The position numbers and the translations under genes are program-made. Positions 1-13,172 of a DNA stretch of 64,000 bases are shown here, piece by piece; positions within the stretch are counted from its first letter, which is position 1; the number at the start of each line of letters is the position of its first letter. Under the pieces are notes generated by a model. The model worked only from the letters and a program-made list of their open reading frames with translations. It was not told the origin of the DNA and did no database searches. Source of the DNA: Cycas panzhihuaensis (taxonomy: Eukaryota; Cycadophyta); assembly GCA_023213395.1 (NCBI GenBank), contig CM041465.1, forward strand, positions 44,275,741-44,339,740, written 5' to 3'.

Positions 1-1712
<1,712 letters not shown>

Positions 1713-3573
1713 AAATATATTTAAAATAAAAGAAAAAACTTGCAAAAAATGATGGTCGGACAAGTAAAGGCACTCACACAAAAAATGATCTAAATTCTAT
1801 CAAAAAATGATCGAATCCCTTCTATATCAATCCTATGGCAGTATATACATGCCTTGTGGTTCCAATGATGACTGTAATGTGACTCCATGTGAGTGTATTT
1901 CATAGTATACCTTCACAATACATGCATAAGATTGCAGGAGATCAGCACAAAAGTGATTCATAGATTTTTACTTTAATAATTCCATTAGTTTACTTCTATA
2001 TTTGGAGTTCGATAGATGTCTCACTTCGCTAGGTCTTCTTTAACTGGCTTCTATTTGGTAGAAGAATGAACACTCGTATAGTTCTATAGAAGCTTGCCTC
2101 TACTGCAACAATGGGAATCTGTAGAATCACTCATTATGTTTCCCAGTCCTTTATGAATAGTCCAAAAATATTTGAATGCTTGGCAACTTGGTTTGAAAGA
2201 AGGCAGTAGGACATGATCAATTATCATAAAGAATCCCAGAATTTAAAATGTTGGAAATTACACAATAAGGTGTATTGGGCAAGAAGGGAACCTAGATTTT
2301 ATTTACTTGCAGCTTCTCCATGCAAAAAGGAAACCAACCAATGTCATGACAAGTTTGGAAGTATATTGGGAGGATAGTCAAATGTAGAGAGAAGAGTGCA
2401 TCCAGACTAAAGAGTGCTACCAGGATTTTAAAGGGCTAAGCATGACAGATGCCAAGGCAAAACAACTACAGGAATCCATGACAGATCCCAGAGTGGCGTA
2501 ATGCAAGGATAAAGACCTAAATCTTGAAGGATTATAATATCTAAAAGGAGTCCACCTTACACCTTGTGCTTTATATTTGTTAAGACATTGACGAGGAAAA
2601 TGAAAAAATGTAAATAAGCTCAACAAAAGACACTCACAAATAGGTCGGTCGAATATTATTGAGGACACACAGATCAACCAATGGAATGGCATTAGATCTG
2701 AATAAAGAGGGCTACTGGAGAGCTTAATGATTCTCAAAATAGCTGAGGAGGGGAACCCAAGCCTACACACTAGGTTAAATATAAAAATATATTAAAATAT
2801 AAAAGAAATAAAGAGAAAAGTAGTGGGGTTTTCACACACATAAGGAGTACTTAGCGCTCTAGGAGAGATTTCTTCACTTAGGATGGATGAAATGACAAAT
2901 GGATTCTTCCATTGCAAAGTAGACCTAACCATTAGTAGAACTAGTAGTCACTTGCTAAAGTTTTGTGCAGTGCAGAGATTGTAGCAACCTGCTGAAGTTA
3001 AAGAACCTTGTAGAACCCTTGAAAAATGGTGAAAAATAATAGAAAATGAGACATTTATCAAATAAATTTAAAAAGTAATTAAACTAGCCTATTATTGTGC
3101 TAAATATGATCAATTTGGTTATAAATACTAAAGAAACACTGATCAAATAATTGTTAAGTATTAAAATATCAAATATTTCTTAAGTATAAATGAAATATTC
3201 AATAAATGTTGCTTTCGAATCTTACTTTAACCAGAGTTTATCTTCAACAGATCTCCAACAGATCTTTGAATCCTTTATATAAAGCACCAAAAATAACTAT
3301 GAATAAGTGTGGCTTTCACATAATAGATCTCCTTGGATTAATACCAATGGAAGTCCAAATAACAAAATATATTTATGCATATAAAAATATGAAGAACAAA
3401 CTATCAAATATATTGAAGATCATAAATTTAGATCTCAATATCTCTTTTCAAAGAGGATGAAATCTCAAATTGTTTTCTTTATTGAGTAGATCAACCTAAT
3501 AGGAGTTTAAGAGTAGTCTTATGCTACACTTTTGTTGAATGAATGAAGAGCTAGAAGCTATGCACCAAGATTT
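1713..3573. other. Unassigned AT-rich sequence, probably internal to an LTR element
   Basis: I recognise no gene, RNA or domain here. The longest open frames (minus 2417-2770 and plus 3206-3460) have no recognisable motif and ordinary non-coding composition. Because a PBS and LTR follow directly at 3574-3932, this stretch is most likely the leader and decayed internal region of the LTR element whose 5' LTR is that one (inference). Confidence 0.4.
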
Positions 3574-3932
3574 GCTTTGATACCATGTTAGAATTTACAA
3601 AAGTAGCAGGTAAATGCATGTAGAACAAGCCATACTCAAAGTACACTTATGAAAGAGCTTTGCATTAATCCATTATGAAGAGAGTACAACTAATTTCCAA
3701 TAGTTGGTGGTGTTGATGAACACTAGGGTTATGCATCCCATAAGATATATACTTGGGAAGGAGGAGGGAAACGTCCTCAACCTCTAGAATTCAAACAAAT
3801 GTAAAATAATAACTAGACATTAAAATAATAACAAAACATAATAAGATAAACTCACCTTAACATACCATGAGAAAGTGTGCACTCACATGCTCCAAATATG
3901 GGGGTGTTAGGTGAGGGGCATTAACCCCAACA
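3574..3932 (-). mobile_element. 5' LTR with tRNA primer-binding site of a minus-strand LTR retroelement
   Basis: 3574-3585 reads GCTTTGATACCA, the reverse complement of TGGTATCAAAGC, which matches the initiator-Met tRNA primer site used by plant copia elements. It abuts a 347-bp segment (3586-3932) that starts TGTTAG and ends CCAACA, the TG...CA ends of an LTR. The internal region therefore lies to the left. No partner LTR is visible, so the element probably runs out of the window. On the right the LTR breaks the integrase-coding sequence of an older copia, which suggests insertion there. CCCTC at 3933-3937 may be one TSD copy. Confidence 0.65.
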
Positions 3933-5413
3933 CCCTCTTAGTGAAACTAATGTAATTAGTCTATATAAGTCAAAATGAACCAATTCTAATTTATCCTTAG
4001 TCTACTATTTGGACTTAACAAATTTCTCCTTGTGTTGCTTCCTTAGTATACATACATTATAGATTTTGTCATATTTCTTAACTATAAGGAAGATCATACC
4101 ATTTCTATCTTATTTAATAATTAAAAACTATAATAGTTTGAATGACCAAAGTGGTCATACCATAAAGCATTAAATGAACGTATAATAAGACCATGCTAAG
4201 GTGTGCCAAAGAATTTATACAAGTCATTTTCTTAATCTCCTTAAATGATTATAAAATCACCATCCTTTATGATACACTTGATGGCATTAAAATCAACCTT
4301 CAAATTTGGTTTAGCCATTCAACTTATAGAAAGTAAGTTATACTTAAGTGATGGTCCATAAAGTATATTAAAGATTTTAATCTTATGACCAAATTAATTT
4401 AGAATAATTTTACCTTGCTCGACTACTTTATGTTGACTATTATCACCAAGTATAATACTAGAATACTTTAAACTCATTAAATTAATCTTTATAAAAATTA
4501 ATATGATTTGATATACTAGAATCAATGTACCAAGTACCATTCATACCAAATATAGCACTGAACACTAAGACTTTCTTATAATTAATAGATAAGGTGATAA
4601 TTTTGCTACCTTTCTTCCTATACTCCTTTCTTTTTCTAATATTTTTTCATATGTTGTCCTTTCTTATTATAATAAGTGTATGTAACATCATTTTAAAATT
4701 TGCTCTTGAATTCATTCGTGCTTGAGAAGATGGTAAAATTTGTTTAGGAGCATTTATCTGAAACTTCTTTTGAAGTAAGATGTTAATGCCATGTAGTTAC
4801 TACTACCAATGTAACCTCTTATGTGTTGTTTCTCATGCAAGAAAAGTCCAATTAACTCCTTAAATATAAGTGGATATGCTCTCACAATTAGACACAAACT
4901 AATTACAAAATATAATAGTCTTTATGTGGGTTATTAAGTGTGATGCTCACAAGCTTTCTATTCTTTATTTTCTTACCTATTATAATCTCTTATCTGCTTT
5001 AATTTTAGTAAATAATAAGAGATAAATTCATCTACAATCATTTTATATGAATAAAGTAGATTTCTCAAGTATAACACTTTCATCTTAATTTTTTGTCTTA
5101 TATAAGTCTTATAAAATTTAATATGCATCCTTTGACGTAATCTTCCATTGTTAATGTATGATAAGGTTGTTAGTAATAAAGAGCCAAATATTTTAGTAAT
5201 ACCTCTTAATTGTGATCCTCCCAACCTTCAAAATCTTTCTCTATCATAGTTGAGATAGATGGAGTGGATTTAGTTGTAGCCTAAGTCATGGTCCCAACTA
5301 GTGTTGGTTCATTTCCTTCAACAATCTTTATTAGCTTCTTAGGGGCCAAAATATTAGAAATTTTAAATTTCTATATTACATAATTCTTACCATTTAATTT
5401 TTGTACATCTAGT
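3933..5413 (-). pseudogene. Old copia gag-protease-integrase remnant (interrupted by copia-1)
   Basis: Read on the minus strand from 5413 downward. A gag start region with LNGKNYVI*KFKISNILA is the copia Gag N-terminal signature with Trp changed to a stop. Further on comes GTWYIDSSISNHIN at about 4497-4548, the aspartic-protease box in which DSG has become DSS. Near 3960-4060 the KQHKEKF and ELVHFDLY motifs mark the pre-integrase to integrase boundary. Many stops and frameshifts break the frame. The gag end continues across copia-1 at 20676, since AGAAT lies on both sides. The 3' end is lost at the LTR ending at 3932. Confidence 0.75.
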
Positions 5414-5418
5414 AGAAT

Positions 5419-5738
5419 TATTAGAAACAATAATAGAATAGATAAAATAGATTGTTTATGTATACAACAAGCACATAAGATGGACATAGTATGCCAAATT
5501 TACATGGGAAACATTTCAGTAAAAACGCACCACCACAATCTTAATAGATTACATTGATACAAGAAATTACGATACATACAATGGACTTTTGATCTCTTTA
5601 TATAGATCCTTAAAGTGTGCATCCATTAATAATACATTGACTTATATTAGCCTTAATATCCATATTATTTTCCAAATTATGCATCTCATTATTCACACCA
5701 TACATTTAACATTAGTTAGGTAAATTACCATGTTAACA
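5419..5738 (-). repeat. Copia-1 3' LTR (320 bp)
   Basis: It begins TATTAGAAAC on the plus strand (the right LTR has TGTTAGAAAC) and ends TTAACA. It aligns along its whole length with the flanks of the enlarged right LTR. Key difference: at 5571-5584 it has only GATACATACAATGG, where the partner carries about 2.45 kb of TA array. It also lacks the 0.4-kb segment present at 17573-17985. Confidence 0.85.
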
Positions 5739-6620
5739 TCCCTTTTTGATGTAAATGTAGGGTTTTGAAGTCTTCATAGGGGTTGGACTCTTTTTTATCT
5801 TTGTTGATACATCCCCCCTCAAGGATAACTTTGTTAAGCCCTAGATTGGCACAAATCTTTATGAAATAATATGTAGTAAGAACTTTGGTAAATATATTCA
5901 TAAGCTATTCTGTACTTGGACAAAATTCTACCTATAACATCCCTAACTTGATCTGCTTATGGATGTAATGGTCTTATACCTCTATATACTTTGTATTTGC
6001 ATGGAATTCTAGATTCTTTGAAAGTCGAATAGCACTATAATTATTAATAAGTATAATAGGTGTGTTAGAAGATATCCCAATATTCTCCAAAAGTCCTTGT
6101 AACTATATTGCTTCCCTCGCACCTATATTGAGTCCTTAATATTCAAACTTTGTAGAAGATAATGCAACAATGGTTTATTATTTAAACTAACATGATACAA
6201 ATCCATTGCAAATACCAAAAATGTATCCAATAATTGATTTCCTATCTTTAGCATCTCCACCCAAATCTCCATCAGTGTAGTCATGAATTTTGCCTCTCTA
6301 CCTTGAAGGTATTTAAAGCCAAGATTGAGTGTTCCCTTAACATACTTTAAAATCCTCTTTGCAACTACCTAATATGGTTCTTATGGATTCTACATATATT
6401 AAGATACTGATCCAATAACATAAGTAATATTAGGCTTAGTATGAGTTAAGTAAATCAAACTCCTACTAATTGTTAATATGGTGTCCTATTTATAGAAGAC
6501 TTATTTATATCTTTTAGGAGATTCATGCTCTTTACAGATGGTGTCTTTACTAGTTTACAATACTTCATCCTAAATCTCTTAAGCAATTTCTCTATATACC
6601 TTGACTATGACATCATGATT
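5739..6620 (-). pseudogene. Copia-1 RT C-terminus and RNase H remnant
   Basis: The minus-strand translation, with stops removed, shows the copia region after the RT active site: a block with IYLTHTKPNITYVIG (usually YLT.TRPDI.Y.V), a VAKRILKYVKGTLNLGFKY segment (the conserved RILRYLKGT motif) and a weak RNase H region. The polypurine stretch GAGGGGGG at about 5812-5820 follows pol. Several in-frame stops occur. The 5' part of the same gene continues beyond LINE-A at 13173. Confidence 0.75.
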
Positions 6621-6755
6621 CAATCATCTATATACTTTTTTTTTTTATAAGGTAAAATAATATTGAAGGGGTTTTAACTAGGGCCCCAAACCTTATACAT
6701 CGAAGCCCAGCGGCTCATGAAAGATGACCATAACAAGCCCATGGTCTAGCTCAAA

Positions 6756-9700
6756 TTAAAATGATTCCTCATAGCCTCCCTTGTCAGCCTCCCCACTATG
6801 TGCATCAATCCTTACCAGTCTTAATAGCTCTTCCGGGTAGACCTCCTTCCAGACCTTAGTTCTTTTATTTGTCACAGCCCAATTTGCCGCATAATCAACC
6901 GAATTCCCTTCCTCAGAGATGTGTTGGATCTTTACACCAATTTTGGAACTCAGAACCTCTTAGACATCTCTAATAATATCTATGTTGTTCCATCCTAGAC
7001 CCACTTCCCCCCTTAAACATCTTATCACATACATAGAGTCACCTTCAACAAACACCTTCTGAGTACCCTCCTCGTCCATCAGAGCTATCACCTTTTGCAT
7101 GGCCCACACCTCTGATTTTTGGTTCGATTAGATACTTAAGTATTCTACGAAGGCCCAATTTAGATTCCTCAAATGATCCCTGCAGAGGCCTCCCCCTCCT
7201 GCCTCTCTAGGATTACCTTTGGCAGTTCCATCAAAGTTAATTTTTTCCTAGGTGATATCTGGAGGGTTCCATTTAATTGCTCTCCTACCCTCTCTACCTT
7301 ACTTCGGAGGGCCTATTCTCCAATCCTCTAGGATACCTTCTTCCCTCTTTAGGATCCTATCCTCCTTTGGAGGAACCAGCATTTCTAAAATACCCTTCCT
7401 GATCTGAGCTACCAATATCGCACTATCTGTCTCATTTCCTTAAAAAATTCCCCTGTTACATTCTTTCCAGATATTCCAAGTACCTACTGAGAGGACCATC
7501 TTCCAAATACTAGTAAGCGTTTTACTCTTGAAAGGAGAATCCCAAGCAATCCACTAGTCTTTTAGTGTTTTAGATGAAACCCATACTAAACCCAGCATAG
7601 ACCAAATTTCATTCCAGATACCTTTAGAATAGGGGCAGTGAATACAAAGGTGATCCAGGGTATCAGCTTCCTCCTTGCATAGAACACACCTATTCACCAA
7701 CTGGATGCCCCACTTCATGAGGTTATCCATTGTAAGGATTTTTTTTTGCAGGCATAACCACCAAAAAGCAGCTATCTTTGGAAGGAGCCCTAATTTCCAA
7801 ACCCCAGCTAATAGGCCGTTCCTAGCCCAACCTTCCCTATTCATCAACAGGTTATACCCATCTTTGACCTTGTATGATCCCTTAGATGAGAGGGGCCAGA
7901 CCAGAGTGTCAGGAGAAGTCTGCTTCGCAATGTACTAGTTATCTAAAACCCCCTTCACTCTCTGGATCTCCTCCTCACGACCTTGCAGCTCCTCAAACGA
8001 TCTCCATTACCTTTCCTTATCCTGCCCCACCCAGTAATGCTTGACAAGAGATCCAAAGCTATTCTCGTATACTCTCTTCATGTTGCCAATATTTGATAAC
8101 TCCTCTAATTTATATGGTCCACACCATTTATCTTCCCAAAACCTTATGCTTTCTTCGTCTCCCAGTTTCCATCGCATTCCATCTTGCAAGATGGTCTACA
8201 TAGACTGAATAGCTCTCTATATAGGGGATCCCTCAAGGCAAGACTCCTCCTCAATTAAGAAATGTTTATCCCTTAAGTATTTCCTTGCCATGGTACTCCC
8301 CCAGACTGAACTAGCTTCTTTGGTAAGTCTCCACCCTGACTTGGCCAAAAGGGCTGCGTTAAAAAGGCCCAGCCTTCTAACATTAAGTCCTCCTAACCAT
8401 TTAGGCTTACAAACCTTCTCCCATGACACTAGATGGACTCTTTTATAATCTTCGGCCCCAGGCCAGAGAAATCTCTTCATAATGCCCTATAATATAGAGA
8501 TAACCTTGCCTGGCATCTTGAAAATGGACATTTGGTAAACTAGAATGCTCTGAAGAGAGGCCACCACTAGTTGGATTTTCCCAGGCCAGCTAAGGAGAGC
8601 CCCTTTCCATCCCGCCAGTTTCCTATTGAATCTACTCACTACGGGGTCCCACAGATTCTTCCGCATCTTCCCCACAAAAAGGGGCATACCCAGATATGAG
8701 GCAAGAATGGGTCTTCTGAAGATTTCTAGAGCCCTGTTGATCCTTCTCTGCTGCCATTCCGTTGTATTGATGAAGAAGACTAAGCTTTTATCCAAGTTGA
8801 TTCTTTGATTGGTTGCCCTTTCATATGCTTGACGCCCCACTTTTAAGGCCCTAGCCTCCCCCAGGGATGCCTTGCACAGAAAGATGTTATCATCCACAAA
8901 CTGGTGATGTCAATATTATTTAAATTGGATGATGCCTTCAAACCAGTTATCCACCCTAACCTTTGGGCCTCCATTATAGCCCTCCCTAACAATTCTGCCA
9001 TGATAATGAAAAGGAAGGGAGAGAGGGGATCGCCTTGTCTTAAACCTCTAGATCCAGGAAAGAAAGGTGTTGACCACCCATTTATAATCACTGAAAATGA
9101 AACCCTGGATATACAACATTTCATCCAGTCCCTCCAGACCTCCCCAAAACTAAACACTTTTAAGCAATCCAACAAACAGTCCCAAGCCACCCTGTCGTAG
9201 GCCTTGGACATATCTGTTTTAATTATCATACCTGCTTCCTTCCGATGATAAGTCGAGTGTAGAGTTTTGTGGATAGTAATAATACCATCCGTGATTTATC
9301 TGCCCTTGACAAATCCATGTTAATTTGGAGAAATGATAGCTGGGAGGGTCTCCCTGAGGCGATTTGCTAAGACTTTGGCCAAAATCTTATATTTTATGTT
9401 ATAGAGGCTGATTGGTCTAAAATCTTCCATCGCTTCAGCTCCCTCCTTCTTCGGGATCATGACAAAAAAGGTGGCCTGCCACTCTTTCAGAATTGTCCGC
9501 CTGAGAAAGAAATCATTTAACGCTGATATTAAGTCATCCTTGATAATCTCCCAGTATTCTTGAAAAAAACTGGGAGGAAACCCATCCGGACCCAGGGCCT
9601 TGTCCCTACCCATTTTGAATAAGGCATTCTCGATTTCTTCCTGGGAGAATGGTTCTGTCAGTTTGCTGTTAAGAACCTCAGAAATCACCTTCGGAATGTG

Positions 9701-10966
9701 TTACATAAGCCCAGCCCTTAGGTCGATCCCGCATCCGTGTTCTCAGATAGCTCCTTAAAATATTCCATTACAATACCACCAAATTGATCCTCTGACTCAT
9801 GCATCACCCCATCCATACTTCAAAGTTTACTGATCCTGTTATGAGCCTTGTGCTTCAAGGTGGACAGATGGAAGAACTTGGTATTTCTATCCCCCTCCCT
9901 AATCCACTACTCTCTGGATTTCTATTTCTAGAGAATTTCCTCCCTAGCTAGCACCTCTTCCAATTTCTTAGTGGTGAGATATTCAGTTTGATCCAAGTCC
10001 TAGGTCCTACCCTCTATATGGATTTTATCCTCAACCCCTTTTAACTCCGACAACATGGCTGCTTTATCTTCAAAGATGTTTCTAAAGACCTCCTTGTTCC
10101 ATATCTTAATTTATTTTTTGATCCAATTTAACTTCTTCGAGAACCTGAACATCGCACATCCATGAACTGGGACTCCCCACCACTCACCAATCTGCCCCCT
10201 AAGGTCTGGATGTTTTTGCCATATTAGTTCGAAATGGAAGGGGGCCCCTTTATGATTACCTAGAATAGACCCCTCTAGAACTAAGGGGAGCGGTCCGAAC
10301 CAGACTTCGGAAGAGCCTCTAGTTTAGTTCCTTCAAAGTGGCAGGACCACTCGTAGTTTGTTAACATCCTGTCTAACCTGCACTGAATGTGATTATGTCC
10401 TAAACGCCTGTTGGACTAGGTATACCTAACTCCCCTAAGTGGAATGTCCATCAGGCCTCCCACTTGCAAAAACTCTCCAAGATCAGACATGCTTCTGGTC
10501 CACCCAGTTTGCCCCCTTGTCTTCTTTTCTGGGCTTAAGGGCATATTGAAGTCCCCTGCCACCAACTAGGGACTATCCCAATCTTTATGGGCCTCCACCA
10601 GTCTTTCCCATAAGCTCTTCCTACCCACCACTGATGTGGGGGCGTAAACGTTGGTAATCTGATACTCCTTATTAGTCCAAACACAAACCGACCCTAAGGT
10701 TATGAAGTGCTCGTGCATGGCCACTACATAGCCTTTCTACTTATTTAGGTTCCAAAGGGAGGCCCCCTCAGAGCCTCGCCAATCGCTGATCGCCTCCCAT
10801 CTCCCCTTCTCCAGATCTTGCTGAACACCTCTCTTTCCTTCACTTGGTCTAGTTTTGTCTCCTGCAAGAGGACTAACTCTACGTCGATCCTAATCCTCGA
10901 ATCCTTTACCAACCATTGCTTTGCTGGGGCATTGAGGCCCCTTATGTTCCAGGATAAAACTTTCAT
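6756..10966 (-). pseudogene. LINE-A ORF2: endonuclease / reverse transcriptase / RNase H
   Basis: It starts with MKVLSWNIRGLN at 10966, the typical plant LINE ORF2 opening of the APE-type endonuclease, followed by LLQETKLDQ. The RT domain (about 8890-9690) shows KALGPDGFP, MIPKKEG, KTDMSKAYDRVAWD and GLRQGDPLSPFLF, then FVDDN at about 8887-8901. The zf-RVT at 7554-7847 has CVLCKEEADTLDHLCIHC. RNase H (about 6840-7260) keeps its acidic residues in INFDGT, SEVWAM, VEGDS and NSVDYAAN. A base is missing between 8910 and 8911 relative to LINE-B, shifting the frame immediately before FVDDN. Stops include TAA at 9320-9322 (Gln) and Trp-to-stop near 8215. The stop TAA at 6756-6758 ends the protein. 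ORF2 normally nicks the target and copies the RNA; this copy cannot. Confidence 0.9.
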
Positions 10967-11051
10967 GGATATCCCAGAATCCCCCCCTCATCCCTTCTTA
11001 CTTCTTAGGGTAGGGCCCTCTAATGCCCCCCCCCCCCTCCTTTAACGTACT

Positions 11052-12473
11052 CTAGAATCCCATATCGATCTGAGCTTGGGTTTCCTTATCTCTGGAAGCC
11101 TTTTTAGGTGGTGTTCCCACCTTCTTCTCCATCCCATAGTCTTGGGCCTTCTTCAAGTTTGGCATATTACCCTTTGAGACCCATTTACGTGTCCCACCTC
11201 CTCCCTTTTCGAGATCTTTAGCCCCAGTTCTAGCAGCACCTTCAGCTACAGCACCTGCCAACCCCTCCGCAAGGAGTGGCTCCCGAGGACCCCCCTCTTC
11301 AGGCTTTGAAAAATAATCCTCTAAGTCCCAGTTAATATTCTTTGCAAGCTGAGCCAGGGCCGGCTCAACAGCTGATGGGGAGGATACCCCACCCCCAGGC
11401 GTCCATCCAACCACCTCTGTTTGATCTTTAGATCCCTCTGCTAATAGTCCCCCTGCCAAGCATTGAGCTGATTCCATGTTTCTGTTATCATTAATATCTC
11501 TGGTTTCTCCCTTTCCCGCCATAGTCACTGCTGGTTCTTTACTACCTTCTTCCTGAGCTACCTTGTCTACCAGTTTCTCACCATCTTTTATTTTCTCTTT
11601 GGGGCATACTGATGCATGGTCTGACTCTACATCCATTCCCTGGCCATCAATCAGCTTAGTGCCTTTAGGTGCCTCGTTTCCTACATCTCCTTCTACTTCT
11701 CCATCTTCTTTCTCTTTACATTCTTCCTGCTTTTCCATCCTTGCTGGAACCCCTGGGCATTGAAAAGGGAGATGCCCCCTACACTTACATTTTTCACATC
11801 TAAAACCCTCCACTTCAAAAAATAAACTTTGGATAATGGATCTACCATCCAACTCAATCTCAACCTCATCTAGGATCTCACTATCAAGCCTAACTAGGAT
11901 GCAAAATCTTGTGTTCATTAGACGGGATCTATGTTTTGTTACTGAGTCCATTGCAAGTAAAGGCCCTATGGTCCTAGCCGCCCCTTTAACTATCTCTAAA
12001 TTCCAGAAATGCAAGGGTAGCCCTGGCATCTACACCCAAATTGGTGCTTGTTTAACCATATGAGTCATAAGATCAAAATCTGGGTGCCACTTCTCTAGAG
12101 ACACGGCCTTTCTCCCAAACATCCACGGTGATTTAAGAAGAATAGGAATCAAATCCTCCTGATTAGCAAACCTAAAAAGGACACAACCCCTCGGCATTAT
12201 CATAACTTGGACTGAGTTTCTAGTTTTCCACTTATTTCTAATCCACTCTCAGATGATATCCAACCCTGGTCTTGGGCCTGAAAACCTACCCACCAGGCTG
12301 TTTTCCTAGTATTGAATAGTCTTTTCTATGACCTCTTTTAGGATTAAGATTTTAAACCTGTTTCCAATCTTGATAGGGTATATTTCATGTTCAACGTGGT
12401 TTCCATTCCTCAGTACATCAAGGTATGTCCTCCCCGGGGATGAGGACTGAGACTAGTTTGGTATTGCTTGCAT
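11052..12473 (-). pseudogene. LINE-A ORF1: nucleic-acid-binding Gag-like protein
   Basis: I chose the ATG at 12471-12473 because LINE-B has an ATG at the same place and the frame then runs through. The N-terminal part resembles DUF4283 (VGRFSGPRP, CVLFRF, PWMFGRKAVSLEKWHPDF). It is followed by PLHFWN and then a CCHC knuckle, CEKCKCRGHLPFQC, near 11770-11810. The C-terminal half is acidic and low in complexity, ending near a KKVGTPPKKASRDKETQ block. Stops relative to LINE-B: codon 7 (CAG to TAG), Trp to TAG near 12310, TGA near 12250 and TAG near 12035. ORF1 proteins bind the LINE RNA; this one would be truncated. Confidence 0.85.
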
Positions 12474-13155
12474 CATTCAGATTACAAAAAAAGTTTACAA
12501 TAACTGCATGTAGAATCTATAGATCACTGCATATACTTGCCTCAAGCCTGCCTTGTAAATCTACCTCTTTGGGTCTATTAGAGTACCATGCAAGGATAAA
12601 TAAGCACCTAATGCTCCTATGGCCTCCACCCTCCGTAGATGAGCAAGGTTCTGTCTAGTTCCACCTCGTCAAGTCATACCGTGATACTCCACGGACTTGT
12701 GAGGATGAGTAGGCGCAACCTCTTCACTTCCTTTTTTCGCTGTCACTAAGCCTACTTTCTGGGTCGTCTCTAAGCTACCTCTAACTGAACATTTGAGGCT
12801 GTGGTCCTCCCTAACTAGGACTAACCTTCCTTCCCCGTCGCCTCTCCTTCCACCAAATCTTCCTCCGTCTAAGTCACCTCTTGGGCCTGTCTTGCTGTCT
12901 ACACAAACTCGTTGTGAACCTGGTCCATCCATGGCCTCACACCATCGTAGAGAGCTTCTAGGAGGAGCGCCCGCCCCCCCCCCCCCACCCGCGCCTTCAC
13001 CTCCGTCTCCTGCTAACCCTAGCCGCCAGAGCCCTTCGACGCAGTTCAGCCGATCGTCGTCTTCGTTCGCTCAATAAGATATTATCCTATTGTTCTTCGT
13101 TCGCTCAATATGTCTTCATTCTCTCCACTCTTATAAAAGACATCTTTAAGCATTC
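12474..13155 (-). other. LINE-A 5' untranslated region
   Basis: The region is GC-rich compared with the surroundings and contains a 13-base C run near 12970. Short blocks are shared with the start of LINE-B: CTAGGGTT, CGATGGTGTGAGG and TGGACCAGGTTC, at matching distances. The open frame at 12669-12932 (minus) has no recognised domain. A downstream-type internal promoter would be expected in this segment for a LINE, but no specific element is visible. Confidence 0.7.
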
Positions 13156-13172
13156 CAATCATCTATATACTT

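Larger units (their letters stand above)
6638..13155 (-). mobile_element. LINE-A: near full-length plant LINE (about 6.5 kb)
   Basis: Bounded by a 17-bp target-site duplication, CAATCATCTATATACTT, at 6621-6637 and 13156-13172. It lies in the RT region of copia-1 in the same orientation. On the minus strand it has a 5'UTR, ORF1 (DUF4283-like plus CCHC knuckle), ORF2 (endonuclease, RT, zf-RVT, RNase H), a short 3'UTR and a poly(A) tail seen as T-run 6636-6646. Its length is within a few bases of LINE-B, so it is probably complete. ORFs carry several stops, and one single-base deletion lies just before the RT catalytic box. Confidence 0.93.

Noticed and set aside
2417-2770. 117-codon minus frame
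   Set aside because: No domain, low-complexity Ser/Phe/Leu composition and no neighbouring gene signal. Probably chance.
11563-11763. Plus-strand frame rich in Ser/Pro
   Set aside because: Shadow of LINE-A ORF1, which lies on the other strand with a CCHC knuckle.
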